A stretch of DNA of 64,000 bases from Stenotrophomonas maltophilia (GCF_006970445.1 NZ_CP033877.1:3232750-3296749), one strand, 5' to 3'. Shown: positions 44,316-54,171, counted from the first letter of the stretch. The notes: generated by a model not told the origin, from the sequence alone. Made by a program: numbers and translations.

Positions 44316-44726
44316 ATGAAGATTCGCCCGATCACCACCACGCTGCTGGCCGCCTCCCTGCTGCTGGCCCTGGCCGCCTGCAAGGGCCCGGAAGCCGAAC
44401 AGGCCAAGCAGGACGCGCAGCAGGCTGCCGACAGCGCCGGCGCGGCTGCCCGCGATGCCGTCGACAAGGCGGCAGAAGCCACCCGTGACGCCGCCGACAA
44501 GACCGCTGCAGCCTCCGAGCAGGCCGCCGCCGATACCCAGCAGGCGCTGGACAAGGCCGCAGACGCCACCGCCAACGCTGCCGACAAGGCCAAGGACGCG
44601 GCGACCGACGCCGCTGCACACGCCAGCGACGCGACCGCCAACGCGGCACAGAAGGTGGCCGACAAGGCCCGCGATGTCGCCAATGACGCGAAGGCGAACG
44701 CCGCCAAGGAAGAAGCCAAGCACTAA
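44316..44726 (+). CDS. Ala-rich coiled-coil lipoprotein, paralogue
   Basis: A 136-residue lipoprotein with signal MKIRPITTTLLAASLLLALAAC (lipobox LAAC) and an Ala/Asp/Lys/Glu-rich helical body with heptad-like DAVDKAAEATRDAADKTA repeats. Same design as the upstream gene but with its own leader and terminator, so it is a tandem duplicate with separate regulation. GGAGACC ribosome site. Confidence 0.78.
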   Translation: MKIRPITTTLLAASLLLALAACKGPEAEQAKQDAQQAADSAGAAARDAVDKAAEATRDAADKTAAASEQAAADTQQALDKAADATANAADKAKDAATDAAAHASDATANAAQKVADKARDVANDAKANAAKEEAKH

Positions 44727-44763
44727 GCCCTACCGGCAGCCGGGCATCGGCTCGGCGCTACAG

Positions 44764-44790
44764 GAAAAGCCGCGGCACTCCCGCGGCTTT
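44764..44790 (+). terminator. Intrinsic terminator after lipoprotein 2
   Basis: AAAAGCCGCGG/CCGCGGCTTTT with loop CACTC. The T-run is part of the stem end. Good Rho-independent form 37 bases after the stop. Confidence 0.85.
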
Positions 44791-44852
44791 TCTGCTTTTC
44801 GCTCTCTGCTCTTTCTGTTGATTCCGTGCTGGACGCGTACGGAATGTATCGG

Positions 44853-44956
44853 GGCCGGGCGGCATGGTCAGGCGGGGGTGTAAGCCGCATGGATGCGGCG
44901 CCCAAGCCCCCATGGACGGGTTCACGGCGTCCCCCGCCTGACCATGCCGCCCGGCC
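44853..44956. repeat. Compound palindromic element, copy D
   Basis: Large palindrome with outer arms GGCATGGTCAGGCGGGGG (44861-44878) and CCCCCGCCTGACCATGCC (from 44930), inner hairpin GCCGCAT-GG-ATGCGGC at 44884-44899, and the familiar AAGCCCCCATGGACGGGTT then ACGGCGTC. It lacks the small GCAGGGC stem seen with the other copies. It accounts for the 284-bp gap before aidB. Confidence 0.75.
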
Positions 44957-45010
44957 AAGCGCGGAGTACAGCAGCGTCCACCACACGAGGGGCACCGCCG
45001 TTGGCCGCCC

Positions 45011-46648
45011 CTACGGCAGCGTGCGCACCAGCATCGCCGACAGATCCACGCCCACCGGCAGCGTCCCGAACACCAGCCCATGCTCCCCTTCCAGCCGGCT
45101 GCGCACGAACGCTTCAGCCATCGGACTACGCGCCCGCAACAACAACGCTGCCTGCAGCAGCAGCGCAGTGCGCTCGCAGAACAGCCTCGCCTGCGACTCA
45201 TCCGGTGCCGGCGCCGCTGCCCAACGCTGCAAAGCCGCTGCGTAGCGCGCATCACGATCGGCCACCGCTGCCAGCTCACCGCGCAGCGCCGCCAGCGCCT
45301 CTGGTTCGCGTGCCAGCGCGCGCAGCACGTCCAGGCACTGGATGTTGCCGCTTCCTTCCCAGATCGAATTCAACGGCGCCTGCCGGTACAGCCGCGGCAG
45401 CATCGACTCCTCCACGTAGCCTGCACCGCCGAGGCATTCCTGCGCTTCATTGACGAAAGCCGGCGCGCGCTTGCACAGCCAGTACTTGCCCAGCGCCGTC
45501 CCCACCCGTGCCAACGCGGCTTCGTTGGCATCCACGCCAGCGCGATCCACCGCGCGTGCGATGCGCATCGACAGTACCGTGGCCGCTTCCGACTCCAGTG
45601 CCAGGTCGGCCAGCACATTGGTCATCAACGGATGCTCGACCAGCAGCTTGCCGAAGGTGCGGCGATGCCGTGCGTGATGCAGCGCCTGCGCAAGCGCCAT
45701 GCGCATTTCCGCCGCCGCACCCAGCATGCAGTCCAGGCGGGTCATCATCACCATGCCGATGATGGTGGCCACGCCACGCCCCTCCTCGCCCACGCGCCAT
45801 GCCTGCGCGCCGCAGAACTCGACTTCGCTTGAGGCATTGGCCCAATCGCCGAGCTTGTCCTTCAGCCGCATCAGCCGGAACGCATTGCGGTCACCGTCGG
45901 CCAGCCGGCGCGGCATCAGCAGGCAGGTCAGCCCTCCCGGCGCCTGCGCCAGCACCAGGAAGCCATCGCACATCGGCGCGGAAAAGAACCACTTGTGGCC
46001 GACCAGGCGATAGCGCTCACCATCGATCGGTTCGGCGCGCGTGCTGTTGGCGCGTACATCCGAGCCACCCTGCTTCTCGGTCATGCCCATGCCCAGGGTG
46101 ATGCCGGCCTTGTCCGCCACCGGCACATCACGCGGGTCATAGACCGGCGCTGCAGCCTTGCGTGCCCACTCGGCCAGGTGCGGCTGCGTGTGCAGCACCG
46201 CTACTGCTGCATGGGTCATCGTCAATGGGCAACTGGTGCCGGCCTCGGCCTGGTGGTGCAGGTAGCTCAACACCGCACGCGCGACATGCGCGCCCGGTTG
46301 CGGCTCGTGCCAGGACAACCCGGCAACACCGTGCGATTTCGCCGTACCCATCAACTGGTGATAGGACGGATGGAACTCCACCGTATCGATGCGATGGCCC
46401 TGCGCATCATGCGTACGCAGGCGCGGCCGATCGCGGTTGGCATCGAAGCCGAGCCGGTACAGCTCGTCACCCGCCAGCGCGCCATAGACCGCCAGTCGCG
46501 GCGCGAAGCTGCCAGCGCCTTCGCGCTGCACCGCCTCCATCAGCGCCACGTCATCGGTCCACAACTGGCGCCCCGCGAACGGCGGCGGCTGGTTCAGCAC
46601 CACGTGGGTCTCGAAGGGAGCGCTACTGCTGAAGCTGGGTCCACTCAT
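45011..46648 (-). CDS. aidB: AidB-type acyl-CoA dehydrogenase family protein
   Basis: A 545-residue FAD protein of the acyl-CoA dehydrogenase fold, matching AidB of the alkylation-damage response: HTQPHLAEW, GITLGMGMTEKQGGSDVRAN, GHKWFFSAPM, and the C-terminal ECLGGAGYVEESMLPRLYRQAPLNSIWEGSGN with a DNA-binding tail region. AidB limits or repairs alkylation damage; activity is debated. It is divergent, 113 bp from the ligase-associated repair cassette. Start MSGPSFSS at 46648; longer frames reach 46738. Confidence 0.9.
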   Translation of the reverse strand: MSGPSFSSSAPFETHVVLNQPPPFAGRQLWTDDVALMEAVQREGAGSFAPRLAVYGALAGDELYRLGFDANRDRPRLRTHDAQGHRIDTVEFHPSYHQLMGTAKSHGVAGLSWHEPQPGAHVARAVLSYLHHQAEAGTSCPLTMTHAAVAVLHTQPHLAEWARKAAAPVYDPRDVPVADKAGITLGMGMTEKQGGSDVRANSTRAEPIDGERYRLVGHKWFFSAPMCDGFLVLAQAPGGLTCLLMPRRLADGDRNAFRLMRLKDKLGDWANASSEVEFCGAQAWRVGEEGRGVATIIGMVMMTRLDCMLGAAAEMRMALAQALHHARHRRTFGKLLVEHPLMTNVLADLALESEAATVLSMRIARAVDRAGVDANEAALARVGTALGKYWLCKRAPAFVNEAQECLGGAGYVEESMLPRLYRQAPLNSIWEGSGNIQCLDVLRALAREPEALAALRGELAAVADRDARYAAALQRWAAAPAPDESQARLFCERTALLLQAALLLRARSPMAEAFVRSRLEGEHGLVFGTLPVGVDLSAMLVRTLP

Positions 46649-46761
46649 CCGGTCCATCCTGGCGGCAAGAGGTGTGCGGTTCGATTGTGCCCCATCACCC
46701 GCCAAGCCCGTGTTCAGGCCGATTCTCACCGTGTGCACGAGCGGCCGGCCACAGTGATCGC

Positions 46762-47760
46762 ATGGCAGTCAACGACGATCTGGTGGTCCTGCGCCCCGAG
46801 GGGCTGTACTGCGCCGCTGGTGATTTCCACATCGATCCCTGGCGACCGGTAGCGCGCGCGGTCATCACCCATGGCCACGGCGATCACGCACGCCCGGGCA
46901 TGGGCGAATACCACTGCAGCGACGGCAGCCTCCCGATCCTGCGTTGGCGCCTGGGCGATGTGCCGGTGCAGGCGCATGCCGAGGGCGTACCGTTCCGCCT
47001 GGGCCGGGTGCAGGTGTCGCTGCATCCCGCCGGCCATGTACTGGGGTCTTCGCAGGTGCGCATCGACGACGGGCAGCAGGTCTGGGTGGCCTCGGGCGAC
47101 TACAAACGACAGCCTGATCCAACCTGCACGCCGTTCGAAGTGGTGCCCTGCGATACCTTCATCACCGAGGCCACCTTCGCGCTGCCGATCTACCGCTGGC
47201 CGGACACGCCAGCAGTGGCTGCAGAGATCGTGGCGTGGCGCCGTGAATGCGAACAACGTGGCGAAGCGGCCATCCTGCTGTGCTATGCGCTGGGCAAGGC
47301 GCAACGGGTGCTGGCCGAACTGCTGCCGCTGGACGATCGCCCGGCCTGGCTGCACGGTGCCATCGCCAATGGTGTGGAGGTGTACCGGCAGGCCGGCGTG
47401 CCGATGCTGGCGACGCTCACTGTCGCCGAACAGGGCCGCCAGCCTGATGCCGCCGGCCAGCTGATCCTTGCGCCGCCGTCGGCTGCAGGCACGCCCTGGA
47501 TGCGCCGCTTCGGTCGCTACCAGCTGGGCTTTGCATCCGGTTGGATGCAGCTGCGCGGCAACCGGCGGCGCCGCAATGTCGACCGCGGTTTCGTCATTTC
47601 CGATCACGCCGATTGGCCGGCACTGCTGCAGACCGTCGAACAGACCGGCGCGCAGCGGGTGATCGCTACCCATGGCAATACCGATGCGTTGATTCCGTTC
47701 CTGCGCGAGCGCGGCGTGGCTGCCGAAGCCTTCCGTACCGATTTCGGGAGCGAGGAGTGA
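46762..47760 (+). CDS. Ligase-associated MBL-fold DNA exonuclease
   Basis: A 332-residue metallo-beta-lactamase-fold nuclease: THGHGDHARPG metal motif, SLHPAGHVLGSSQV, SGDYK, and FVISDHADWPAL, plus late ATHGN. This set identifies the ligase-associated exonuclease that trims DNA ends. First gene of the four-gene cassette; its stop overlaps the ligase start (GTGA). Confidence 0.9.
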   Translation: MAVNDDLVVLRPEGLYCAAGDFHIDPWRPVARAVITHGHGDHARPGMGEYHCSDGSLPILRWRLGDVPVQAHAEGVPFRLGRVQVSLHPAGHVLGSSQVRIDDGQQVWVASGDYKRQPDPTCTPFEVVPCDTFITEATFALPIYRWPDTPAVAAEIVAWRRECEQRGEAAILLCYALGKAQRVLAELLPLDDRPAWLHGAIANGVEVYRQAGVPMLATLTVAEQGRQPDAAGQLILAPPSAAGTPWMRRFGRYQLGFASGWMQLRGNRRRRNVDRGFVISDHADWPALLQTVEQTGAQRVIATHGNTDALIPFLRERGVAAEAFRTDFGSEE

Positions 47761-49364
47761 AGGCCTTCGCGGCGCTCTACCAGCGCCTGGACCGCAGCAC
47801 CGCCACGCTGGACAAGCGTGCAGCGTTGATCGACTACTTCCGCCAGGCGCGCGCGCACGACGCGGCATGGGCGCTCTACCTGCTCAGCGGTGGCAAGGTG
47901 GGCGGCGCGCGCCGCAAGATCGCTGCCAGCGGCGAACTGCGCGCCTGGATTGCCGAAGAATCCGGCTTGCCGCCATGGCTGGTGGAAGACAGCTATGCGC
48001 AGGTCGGTGATCTGGCCGAAACGCTGACCCTGCTGCTGGATGATCCATCCCAGCCGGCCGCCGACCGCCCGTTGGCTGATTGGATCGAACAGCATCTGCT
48101 GACGGTGGCCAACCAGCCCGAAGCGGTGCGCCGTGCGGCGGTCGTCGCGGGCTGGCAGCAGCTGTGCAGCAGCGAACGCCTGGTATTCAACAAGCTGCTG
48201 ACCGGTGCCCTGCGCGTAGGCGTTTCGCAGCGACTGGTGCAGCAGGCGCTGGCCGAATGGTCCGGCCTGGACATCGCGCGCATCGCCCAGCGCATGCTGG
48301 GCGAGTGGGTGCCCTCGCCCGGACTGCTGGGCCAGCTGCTGTCGCCGGATGAACTACCACTGGACCGGCAGCAACCCTACCCGTTCTTCCTCGCCTCCCC
48401 CCTGGAAGGCGACCCTGGCGAACGCCTCGGCCCTGTCGAAGAGTGGCTGCTGGAATGGAAGTGGGATGGCATCCGCCTGCAGCTGCTGCGCCGGCGCGGC
48501 GAGGTCGCATTGTGGTCACGCGGCGAAGAGCGGCTGGATGGCCGCTTCCCCGAAATCGAACAGGCGGCGATGGCGCTTCCCGATGGCTGCGTGCTGGACG
48601 GAGAGCTGCTGGCCTGGGACGAAGCCACGGACCTGCCGCGTGCCTTCACCGCACTGCAGACCCGCATCCAGCGTCGCAAGCCAGGAGCAGCAACCCTGCG
48701 CAACACGCCGGTGCGCGTGCTCGCCTATGACCTGCTGGAACATCATGGCGCGGACCTGCGTGAGTTGCCGTTGCAGGAACGTCGTGCACGGCTTGCCGAC
48801 ATCGTCAGCGCCTTGGGTGATGCACGGATCCAGCTCTCACCCGACGTTGCCGCCGAAGACTGGCCGCAGGCGGCGGCGATGCGCGATGTGGCACGCGAAC
48901 GTGGCGTGGAAGGGCTGATGCTGAAACGTCGTGCCTCGCCCTACCAGGCCGGGCGGCGCCGCGGTGACTGGTGGAAATGGAAGGTCGATCCGCTCACCAT
49001 CGATGCGGTACTCCTGTACGCGCAGGCCGGCCATGGGCGGCGCAGCACGCTGTATACCGACTACACCTTCGGCGTCTGGGACGGCGACACGCTGGTACCT
49101 GTGGCCAAGGCCTACTCGGGCCTGGATGACAAGGAGATCCTCGCGCTCGATCGCTGGATCCGCGCCAACACCCGCGAGCGCTTCGGCCCGGTGCGCAGCG
49201 TACGCGCCGAACACGTCTTTGAACTGGGCTTCGAGGCGGTCAACCGCAGCAGCCGGCACAAGTCCGGTATCGCCGTGCGCTTTCCACGCATCCTGCGCTG
49301 GCGCCACGACAAGCCGGCCAGCGAGGCCGATCAGCTGGCTACCTTGCAGGCGCTGGCGCGATGA
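47757..49364 (+). CDS. ATP-dependent DNA ligase (LigB/ligase-associated type)
   Basis: A 535-residue ATP-dependent ligase. Helical N-terminal DNA-binding domain (about 1-180), adenylation motif EWKWDGIR with Lys235, then the OB-fold domain with RGVEGLMLKRRASPY and WWKWKVDP. Suited to non-canonical nick or end joining alongside the exonuclease and helicase. GTG start in the preceding stop (GTGA), stop overlapping the helicase ATG (ATGA). Confidence 0.93.
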   Translation: MKAFAALYQRLDRSTATLDKRAALIDYFRQARAHDAAWALYLLSGGKVGGARRKIAASGELRAWIAEESGLPPWLVEDSYAQVGDLAETLTLLLDDPSQPAADRPLADWIEQHLLTVANQPEAVRRAAVVAGWQQLCSSERLVFNKLLTGALRVGVSQRLVQQALAEWSGLDIARIAQRMLGEWVPSPGLLGQLLSPDELPLDRQQPYPFFLASPLEGDPGERLGPVEEWLLEWKWDGIRLQLLRRRGEVALWSRGEERLDGRFPEIEQAAMALPDGCVLDGELLAWDEATDLPRAFTALQTRIQRRKPGAATLRNTPVRVLAYDLLEHHGADLRELPLQERRARLADIVSALGDARIQLSPDVAAEDWPQAAAMRDVARERGVEGLMLKRRASPYQAGRRRGDWWKWKVDPLTIDAVLLYAQAGHGRRSTLYTDYTFGVWDGDTLVPVAKAYSGLDDKEILALDRWIRANTRERFGPVRSVRAEHVFELGFEAVNRSSRHKSGIAVRFPRILRWRHDKPASEADQLATLQALAR

Positions 49365-51820
49365 ACCGCAGCCAGGCACTACGCCGGCTGGAAGACTGGT
49401 TCGCGTCGAAAGGCTGGCGCTCGTTACCGTTCCAGCGCGCGATGTGGCGGCACTATCTCGCTGGCGGATCCGGGTTGCTGCACACGCCGACAGGCAGTGG
49501 CAAGACACTGGCGATGTTCGGGGGACCGCTGCTGCAGGCCATGATCGACCCACTGCCTTCGCCCCGCCGCGCCAGTGCGGTGCGCCCGCTGCAGGTGCTG
49601 TGGGTGACGCCCTTGCGCGCATTGGCCAGTGATACCGCTCGCGCGCTCCAGGCCATCGTCGATGGGTTGGGGCTTGGATGGCGTGTCGGCCTGCGCAGCG
49701 GTGACGCCAGCAACCGCGAACGACGGCAGGCGCGCGAGGGCCGCATCGACGTACTGGTCACAACGCCGGAATCGCTGGCGCTGCTGTTGAGCTATCCGGA
49801 TACGCTGCCGCGCATGCGCCAGCTGCGCTGCGTGGTGGTGGACGAATGGCACGAACTGCTGGGCGACAAGCGCGGTGTCCTGCTGCAGTTGAATCTGGCC
49901 GTGCTACGCGATGCCGCACCTGCAGTGCAGCTGTGGGGGCTGTCGGCCACGCTGGGCAATCTGGATGAGGCGCGCGACGTGCTGCTGCCCGGACAGCCCG
50001 ACGCGCCGATCGTGCAGGGCGTGCGCCCGCGCGCGATCAGCGTGCGCAGCCTGCTGCCGGACCCTGGCGAACGTTTCCCCTGGGCGGGGCACCTGGGGCT
50101 GGCGCAGCTGCCGCGCGTGCTGGATGCGTTGATGCGGGCGCGCAGCAGCCTGCTGTTCACCAACACCCGTGCGCAGGCAGAACTATGGCATCAGGCGCTG
50201 GCCGCGGTCTGGCCGGAAGACCAGGGCACGCTTGCGCTGCACCACGGCTCGCTGGATCCGGCGCTGCGCCAGCAGGTGGAGGATGGCCTTCGCGCGGGCG
50301 CGCTGCGCTGCGTGGTTGCCACCTCCAGCCTCGACCTCGGCGTGGACTTCCCCGAGGTTGAGCAGGTACTGCAGCTGGGCAGCCCGAAGGGCGTGGCCCG
50401 CCTGCGCCAACGCGCTGGTCGTGCACGTCACCGCCCGGGCGCCAGCGGTTCCATCCTGTGCGTGCCCAGCCATGCACTGGAGCTGGCCGAATACGCCGCG
50501 GTGCGCCGTGCGTTGGCCGAAGGCGTGGTCGAAGCGCGCAGGCCGCCGACGCTGCCGCTGGATGTGCTGGCCCAGCATGCGGTCAGCCGCGCGCTGGCGG
50601 GCGGCTTCGACAGCGCGGCACTGCTGGCACAGGTACGGCGTACCCATGCCTTCGCATCTCTCGACGACGACGCATGGCGGGCCGTGCTGACGTTCATCGT
50701 GCAGGGCGGCGAGGCGCTGGCCCAGTACCCCGATTTCCACAAGGTCGTGCGTGATGCCGATGGGTGGTACCGCATGCACGACCGTCGCCAGGCGCTGCGT
50801 CATCGGGTGTCGATCGGCACCATCAGCAGCGATGGCAGCGTGCGCGTGCAGTTCCTGCGCGGCGGCAGCCTGGGCGCCGTAGAAGAACAGTTCGCCAGCC
50901 GCTTGCGCCGTGGCGATCACTTCCAGTTCGCCGGGCGCCTGCTGGAACTGGTGCAGTTGCGCGACATGACCGCCTTCGTGCGGCTGGCACGAGGGCGCGG
51001 TGATGGTGTGGTGCCGCGCTGGCAGGGAGGCCAGTTGCCACTGTCGATGCCGCTCGGCCGCGAGCTGGAGTGGGTACTGTCCGGCGCCGACGACAGTGCC
51101 GAATCACGCTGGTTGTCCCCCTTGCTGGCACTGCAGCAGCAGTTGTCGGCGCTTCCCGGCCCAGAGCATCTGCTGGTGGAAGAGGTGCGGCGCCGCGACG
51201 GCCAGTTCCTGTTCGTCTACCCTTTTGCCGGCCGTCACGTGCACGAGGCGCTGGCCGCCTTGCTCGCACTGCGCTGTACCCGCCGGCAGCGCAACAGCAT
51301 CGGCTACGCGGTGAACGATCATGGCCTGGTGCTGGCACCGGCGCAGGCGATCGATCTGGATGCGGCGCAATGGCGAGCATTGCTCACCCCCGATCAGCTG
51401 CTTGACGATCTGCGTGCCGCAGTGAACCTGGGCGAGCTGGCGCGGCGCCAGTTCCGTGGTATCGCACGCGTAGCGGGCCTGCTGGTCCCCAGCCTGCCCG
51501 GCGGCATGCCGCGATCACTGCGCCAGCTGCAGGCCTCGGCGGGCCTGCTGTACGACGTGCTGCGCGAACATGACCCCGGCCACCTGCTGTTGGCATTGGC
51601 CGAACGCGAAGTGCTGTACGACAGCCTGGATCTGCCCGGACTACAGCAGGTACTGGCAAGGATCGGCATGCAGGCCCTCGCGGTGCAGCGGCCTTCGTCA
51701 CTTACGCCACTGGGCTTCCCATTGTGGGCCGAACGCCTGCGTGGGCAGTTCAGCAACGAGGACTGGCGTACGCGCGTGCAACGCGCGGCCCAGCAGCTGG
51801 AACGCCGCCATGGCCGATGA
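49361..51820 (+). CDS. Ligase-associated DEXH helicase (Lhr-like)
   Basis: An 819-residue superfamily-2 helicase. Walker A TPTGSGKT at 42-49, Walker B/DEXH motif DEWH at 161-164, SATLGNL motif III, and motif VI QRAGRARH. C-terminal Lhr-like domains follow. Third gene of the cassette; starts within the ligase stop (ATGA). The 3' end overlaps pdeM by 11 bases. Probably unwinds DNA for ligase-exonuclease end processing. Confidence 0.94.
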   Translation: MNRSQALRRLEDWFASKGWRSLPFQRAMWRHYLAGGSGLLHTPTGSGKTLAMFGGPLLQAMIDPLPSPRRASAVRPLQVLWVTPLRALASDTARALQAIVDGLGLGWRVGLRSGDASNRERRQAREGRIDVLVTTPESLALLLSYPDTLPRMRQLRCVVVDEWHELLGDKRGVLLQLNLAVLRDAAPAVQLWGLSATLGNLDEARDVLLPGQPDAPIVQGVRPRAISVRSLLPDPGERFPWAGHLGLAQLPRVLDALMRARSSLLFTNTRAQAELWHQALAAVWPEDQGTLALHHGSLDPALRQQVEDGLRAGALRCVVATSSLDLGVDFPEVEQVLQLGSPKGVARLRQRAGRARHRPGASGSILCVPSHALELAEYAAVRRALAEGVVEARRPPTLPLDVLAQHAVSRALAGGFDSAALLAQVRRTHAFASLDDDAWRAVLTFIVQGGEALAQYPDFHKVVRDADGWYRMHDRRQALRHRVSIGTISSDGSVRVQFLRGGSLGAVEEQFASRLRRGDHFQFAGRLLELVQLRDMTAFVRLARGRGDGVVPRWQGGQLPLSMPLGRELEWVLSGADDSAESRWLSPLLALQQQLSALPGPEHLLVEEVRRRDGQFLFVYPFAGRHVHEALAALLALRCTRRQRNSIGYAVNDHGLVLAPAQAIDLDAAQWRALLTPDQLLDDLRAAVNLGELARRQFRGIARVAGLLVPSLPGGMPRSLRQLQASAGLLYDVLREHDPGHLLLALAEREVLYDSLDLPGLQQVLARIGMQALAVQRPSSLTPLGFPLWAERLRGQFSNEDWRTRVQRAAQQLERRHGR

Positions 51821-52451
51821 ACTTCCGCTGCTGCGCGCCGGCGAACCGCTGATTCTGCTTGGCGCGCGCGCACTGTACTGGCCCGCGCGGCAGGCGCTGT
51901 TGATCGCCGACCTGCACCTGGGCAAGGCCGATGTATTCCGCCGCGCCGGCATCGCGTTGCCCAGCGGCGGCACCGGCGAAGACCTGCATCGCCTGCAGGG
52001 TGTGCTGGACAAGCATGCCTGCCGCGAGTTGTGGATCCTGGGCGATATCCTGCATGGGCCGGCGCATCGCGCTGCGTGGTACCAGCAATGGCTCGGATGG
52101 CGCGAACGCAATGCCGCACTGGACGTGCATGTCCTGCACGGCAATCACGACCGCCAGCTGCCGCATGCGCAGCTGCAGGTCAAGATCCACGATGAGGTAC
52201 GGCTACCGCCGTTCCTGCTTCGGCATGAGCCAATGCCCGATGCGGAGCTGCATGTGATCGCCGGGCATCTGCATCCGCAGGTTGCCTTGCAGACTCTGCG
52301 GCGGCGCTTCCCCGCATTCTGGCTGCGTGACCGGATGACGGTACTGCCGGCCTTTTCCGCGTTCACCGCCGGAATCGTGCCTGTTCCCACCGGTGGCGAA
52401 CAGATGGTCGCCTGCGTGGAAAACGGCCTGGTGGAACTGCCGGTGGCTTGA
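51810..52451 (+). CDS. pdeM: Ligase-associated phosphoesterase PdeM
   Basis: A 213-residue calcineurin-type metallophosphoesterase: D34-x-H36 (IADLHLGK), GD in WILGDILHG, GNHD in LHGNHDRQ, and the late HLHP in AGHLHPQV. Fourth member of the ligase-associated cassette. Its ATG lies inside the helicase gene. Converges with the short gene at 52453, one base apart. Confidence 0.92.
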   Translation: MADELPLLRAGEPLILLGARALYWPARQALLIADLHLGKADVFRRAGIALPSGGTGEDLHRLQGVLDKHACRELWILGDILHGPAHRAAWYQQWLGWRERNAALDVHVLHGNHDRQLPHAQLQVKIHDEVRLPPFLLRHEPMPDAELHVIAGHLHPQVALQTLRRRFPAFWLRDRMTVLPAFSAFTAGIVPVPTGGEQMVACVENGLVELPVA

Positions 52452-52452
52452 A

Positions 52453-52722
52453 TCAGGCCGGACGAACGCCCAGCTGCGGCATCAACTGGAACTCAGGCGT
52501 GTCATCTTCACGTCGTCGCGGCAACGCCTGGACCGCCGCCAGCATTTCCTGCGCGCAGGCGCGGATGCGTGCGTGGTGCTCCGCTGACGCATGACTGATC
52601 AGGCTGCCGACATGGAACTCGAACACATCCTCCAGTACGTCGGGCTGGTCCTCGTGCAGCATCTGCAACAGTCCGCGCAGCTTGCAGATTTCCGATTCCA
52701 GCTCCTCGACCGCGAACAACAT
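52453..52722 (-). CDS. Short acidic-helical protein, unknown
   Basis: An 89-residue protein with strong ribosome site GAGGAGG six bases before ATG 52722 (MLFAVEELESEICKLRGLL). Rich in Leu, Glu, His and Met, probably helical (HEDQPDVLEDVFEFHVGSL). No family recognised. An open frame continues upstream to 52812, but the ribosome site fixes the start here. Beyond it, 52723-52902 shows no gene. Confidence 0.62.
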   Translation of the reverse strand: MLFAVEELESEICKLRGLLQMLHEDQPDVLEDVFEFHVGSLISHASAEHHARIRACAQEMLAAVQALPRRREDDTPEFQLMPQLGVRPA

Positions 52723-52902
52723 GGCGTCCTCCTCTTCAACGACAGGCGGCACGTCCGGGCCGCAACAGGCCGCAACGGCAGCGCCTCCCGGGCCACGCGC
52801 GATATTGATCACGGAAAGGAAAACGGGCGACGCGCAATCGCGTGCAACCTACTTCTCGCATATCTGCGGTGAGGCAACCGTTAATTCACGTGACGACGCG
52901 CT

Positions 52903-54171
52903 TCACGCATTGGCTGTGATCGCATGGATGCGAGGCATCTCCGCCGCGGTTGCCAGTGCTTCGACGAAAGCCGGATCCAGCGCAAGCGAACCGAACCAGC
53001 CGTGCTGGGTACCACTGAGCACGCGCAGCATGTGGCCACGCCCACCCGGCAGTCGCCCCATTGGGCCAAGCAATACGTCGCGCGCCTTCGCCCAGGCATC
53101 GCGGTCGGACTGGAACAGCGGGGTCAGCCAACGGCTCCAGCGCTGGTAGACCGCAACGTGGGCCCTGCGTTGCGCCTGGTAGGCCTGCAATGCAGCGGCA
53201 CCACCGCCATGCGTGCGCACCGCATCGCGCAGCGCCAACGCATCGAGCAGTGCCATGTTCACGCCCTGCCCCAGCTGCGGGCTCATCGCGTGTGCGGCAT
53301 CGCCGGCCAGCACCATGCGGCCGTGATGCCAGCGCGTCATCACGGCGTCGCGGTAGACTGCGCGCGCCAGCTGGCCAGCGTCACGCAGATGTGCGAAGCG
53401 TGTACTGGCCTGCGGCCACAGGGCGTGCAGTTCGTCCAGCCAGGGCGTCATGCCATCCGCCTGCCAACGTTCGAAGTCGGCGCGTGGCAGGCTCCAGAAG
53501 AAGCTCAGGCGCGGCGTGTCGTCACCGGGCCGCGTACCGACCGGCAGCAGCCCGATCATCTTGCGCGCGGCCACGTAGCGCTGCCGCAGCTCCTGCAGGT
53601 GCGGCCAGTCTTCGGCCGGCAGCAGGCACCACAGCGCACCCCATGGATACACGCGATCCAGCCCGGCACCGCCTTCGATCGCGCCGCGCAGCGTCGAGGC
53701 CGCGCCATCGGCGGCCACCACCAGGTCGAATGGACCATGCATGCGCCCTTCACTGTCGCGCAGGCGGCCCTGCCCGGCATCCACTGCGGCAATGGAGACG
53801 CCGGCATGCAGCTGGCCCGCACCTGCGCGCGCTTGGTCCAGCAGCGAGAACAACGCTCCGCGCTGCATGCCGAGGCCGTGCAGGCGCGCATCCAGGCCGT
53901 CGTAGCGCATGTCCATCACCGCGCGTTCGCACGGCGTATCGCCATACAGGCGGTGCACCGGCGCGGCATGCGCACGAACTGCATCGAGCAGGCCCATCTG
54001 CCACAGCACCTGCAGGCCGCTGGGTTGCAGCAGGAAGCCCGCCCCGACCGGCCCCGGCGTGGGCACGCGTTCGAAGATCTCCACCTCGTGGCCATCACGG
54101 GTGAGCAGGATGGCCACTGCCTGGCCAGCAGTGCCGTAGCCGATCACGGCGATGCGCAGTCGTTCCTTCAT
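52903..54171 (-). CDS. FAD-dependent monooxygenase (PHBH/UbiH-type)
   Basis: A 422-residue flavoprotein monooxygenase. N-terminal FAD Rossmann motif VIGYGTAGQAVAIL, middle DG segment VVAADGAAST, and the second FAD motif MVLAGDAAHAMSPQLGQGVNMAL. Aromatic hydroxylation is typical of the class, but the substrate is not inferable. ATG 54171. Transcribed alone between the csp terminator and the short gene. Confidence 0.87.
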   Translation of the reverse strand: MKERLRIAVIGYGTAGQAVAILLTRDGHEVEIFERVPTPGPVGAGFLLQPSGLQVLWQMGLLDAVRAHAAPVHRLYGDTPCERAVMDMRYDGLDARLHGLGMQRGALFSLLDQARAGAGQLHAGVSIAAVDAGQGRLRDSEGRMHGPFDLVVAADGAASTLRGAIEGGAGLDRVYPWGALWCLLPAEDWPHLQELRQRYVAARKMIGLLPVGTRPGDDTPRLSFFWSLPRADFERWQADGMTPWLDELHALWPQASTRFAHLRDAGQLARAVYRDAVMTRWHHGRMVLAGDAAHAMSPQLGQGVNMALLDALALRDAVRTHGGGAAALQAYQAQRRAHVAVYQRWSRWLTPLFQSDRDAWAKARDVLLGPMGRLPGGRGHMLRVLSGTQHGWFGSLALDPAFVEALATAAEMPRIHAITANA

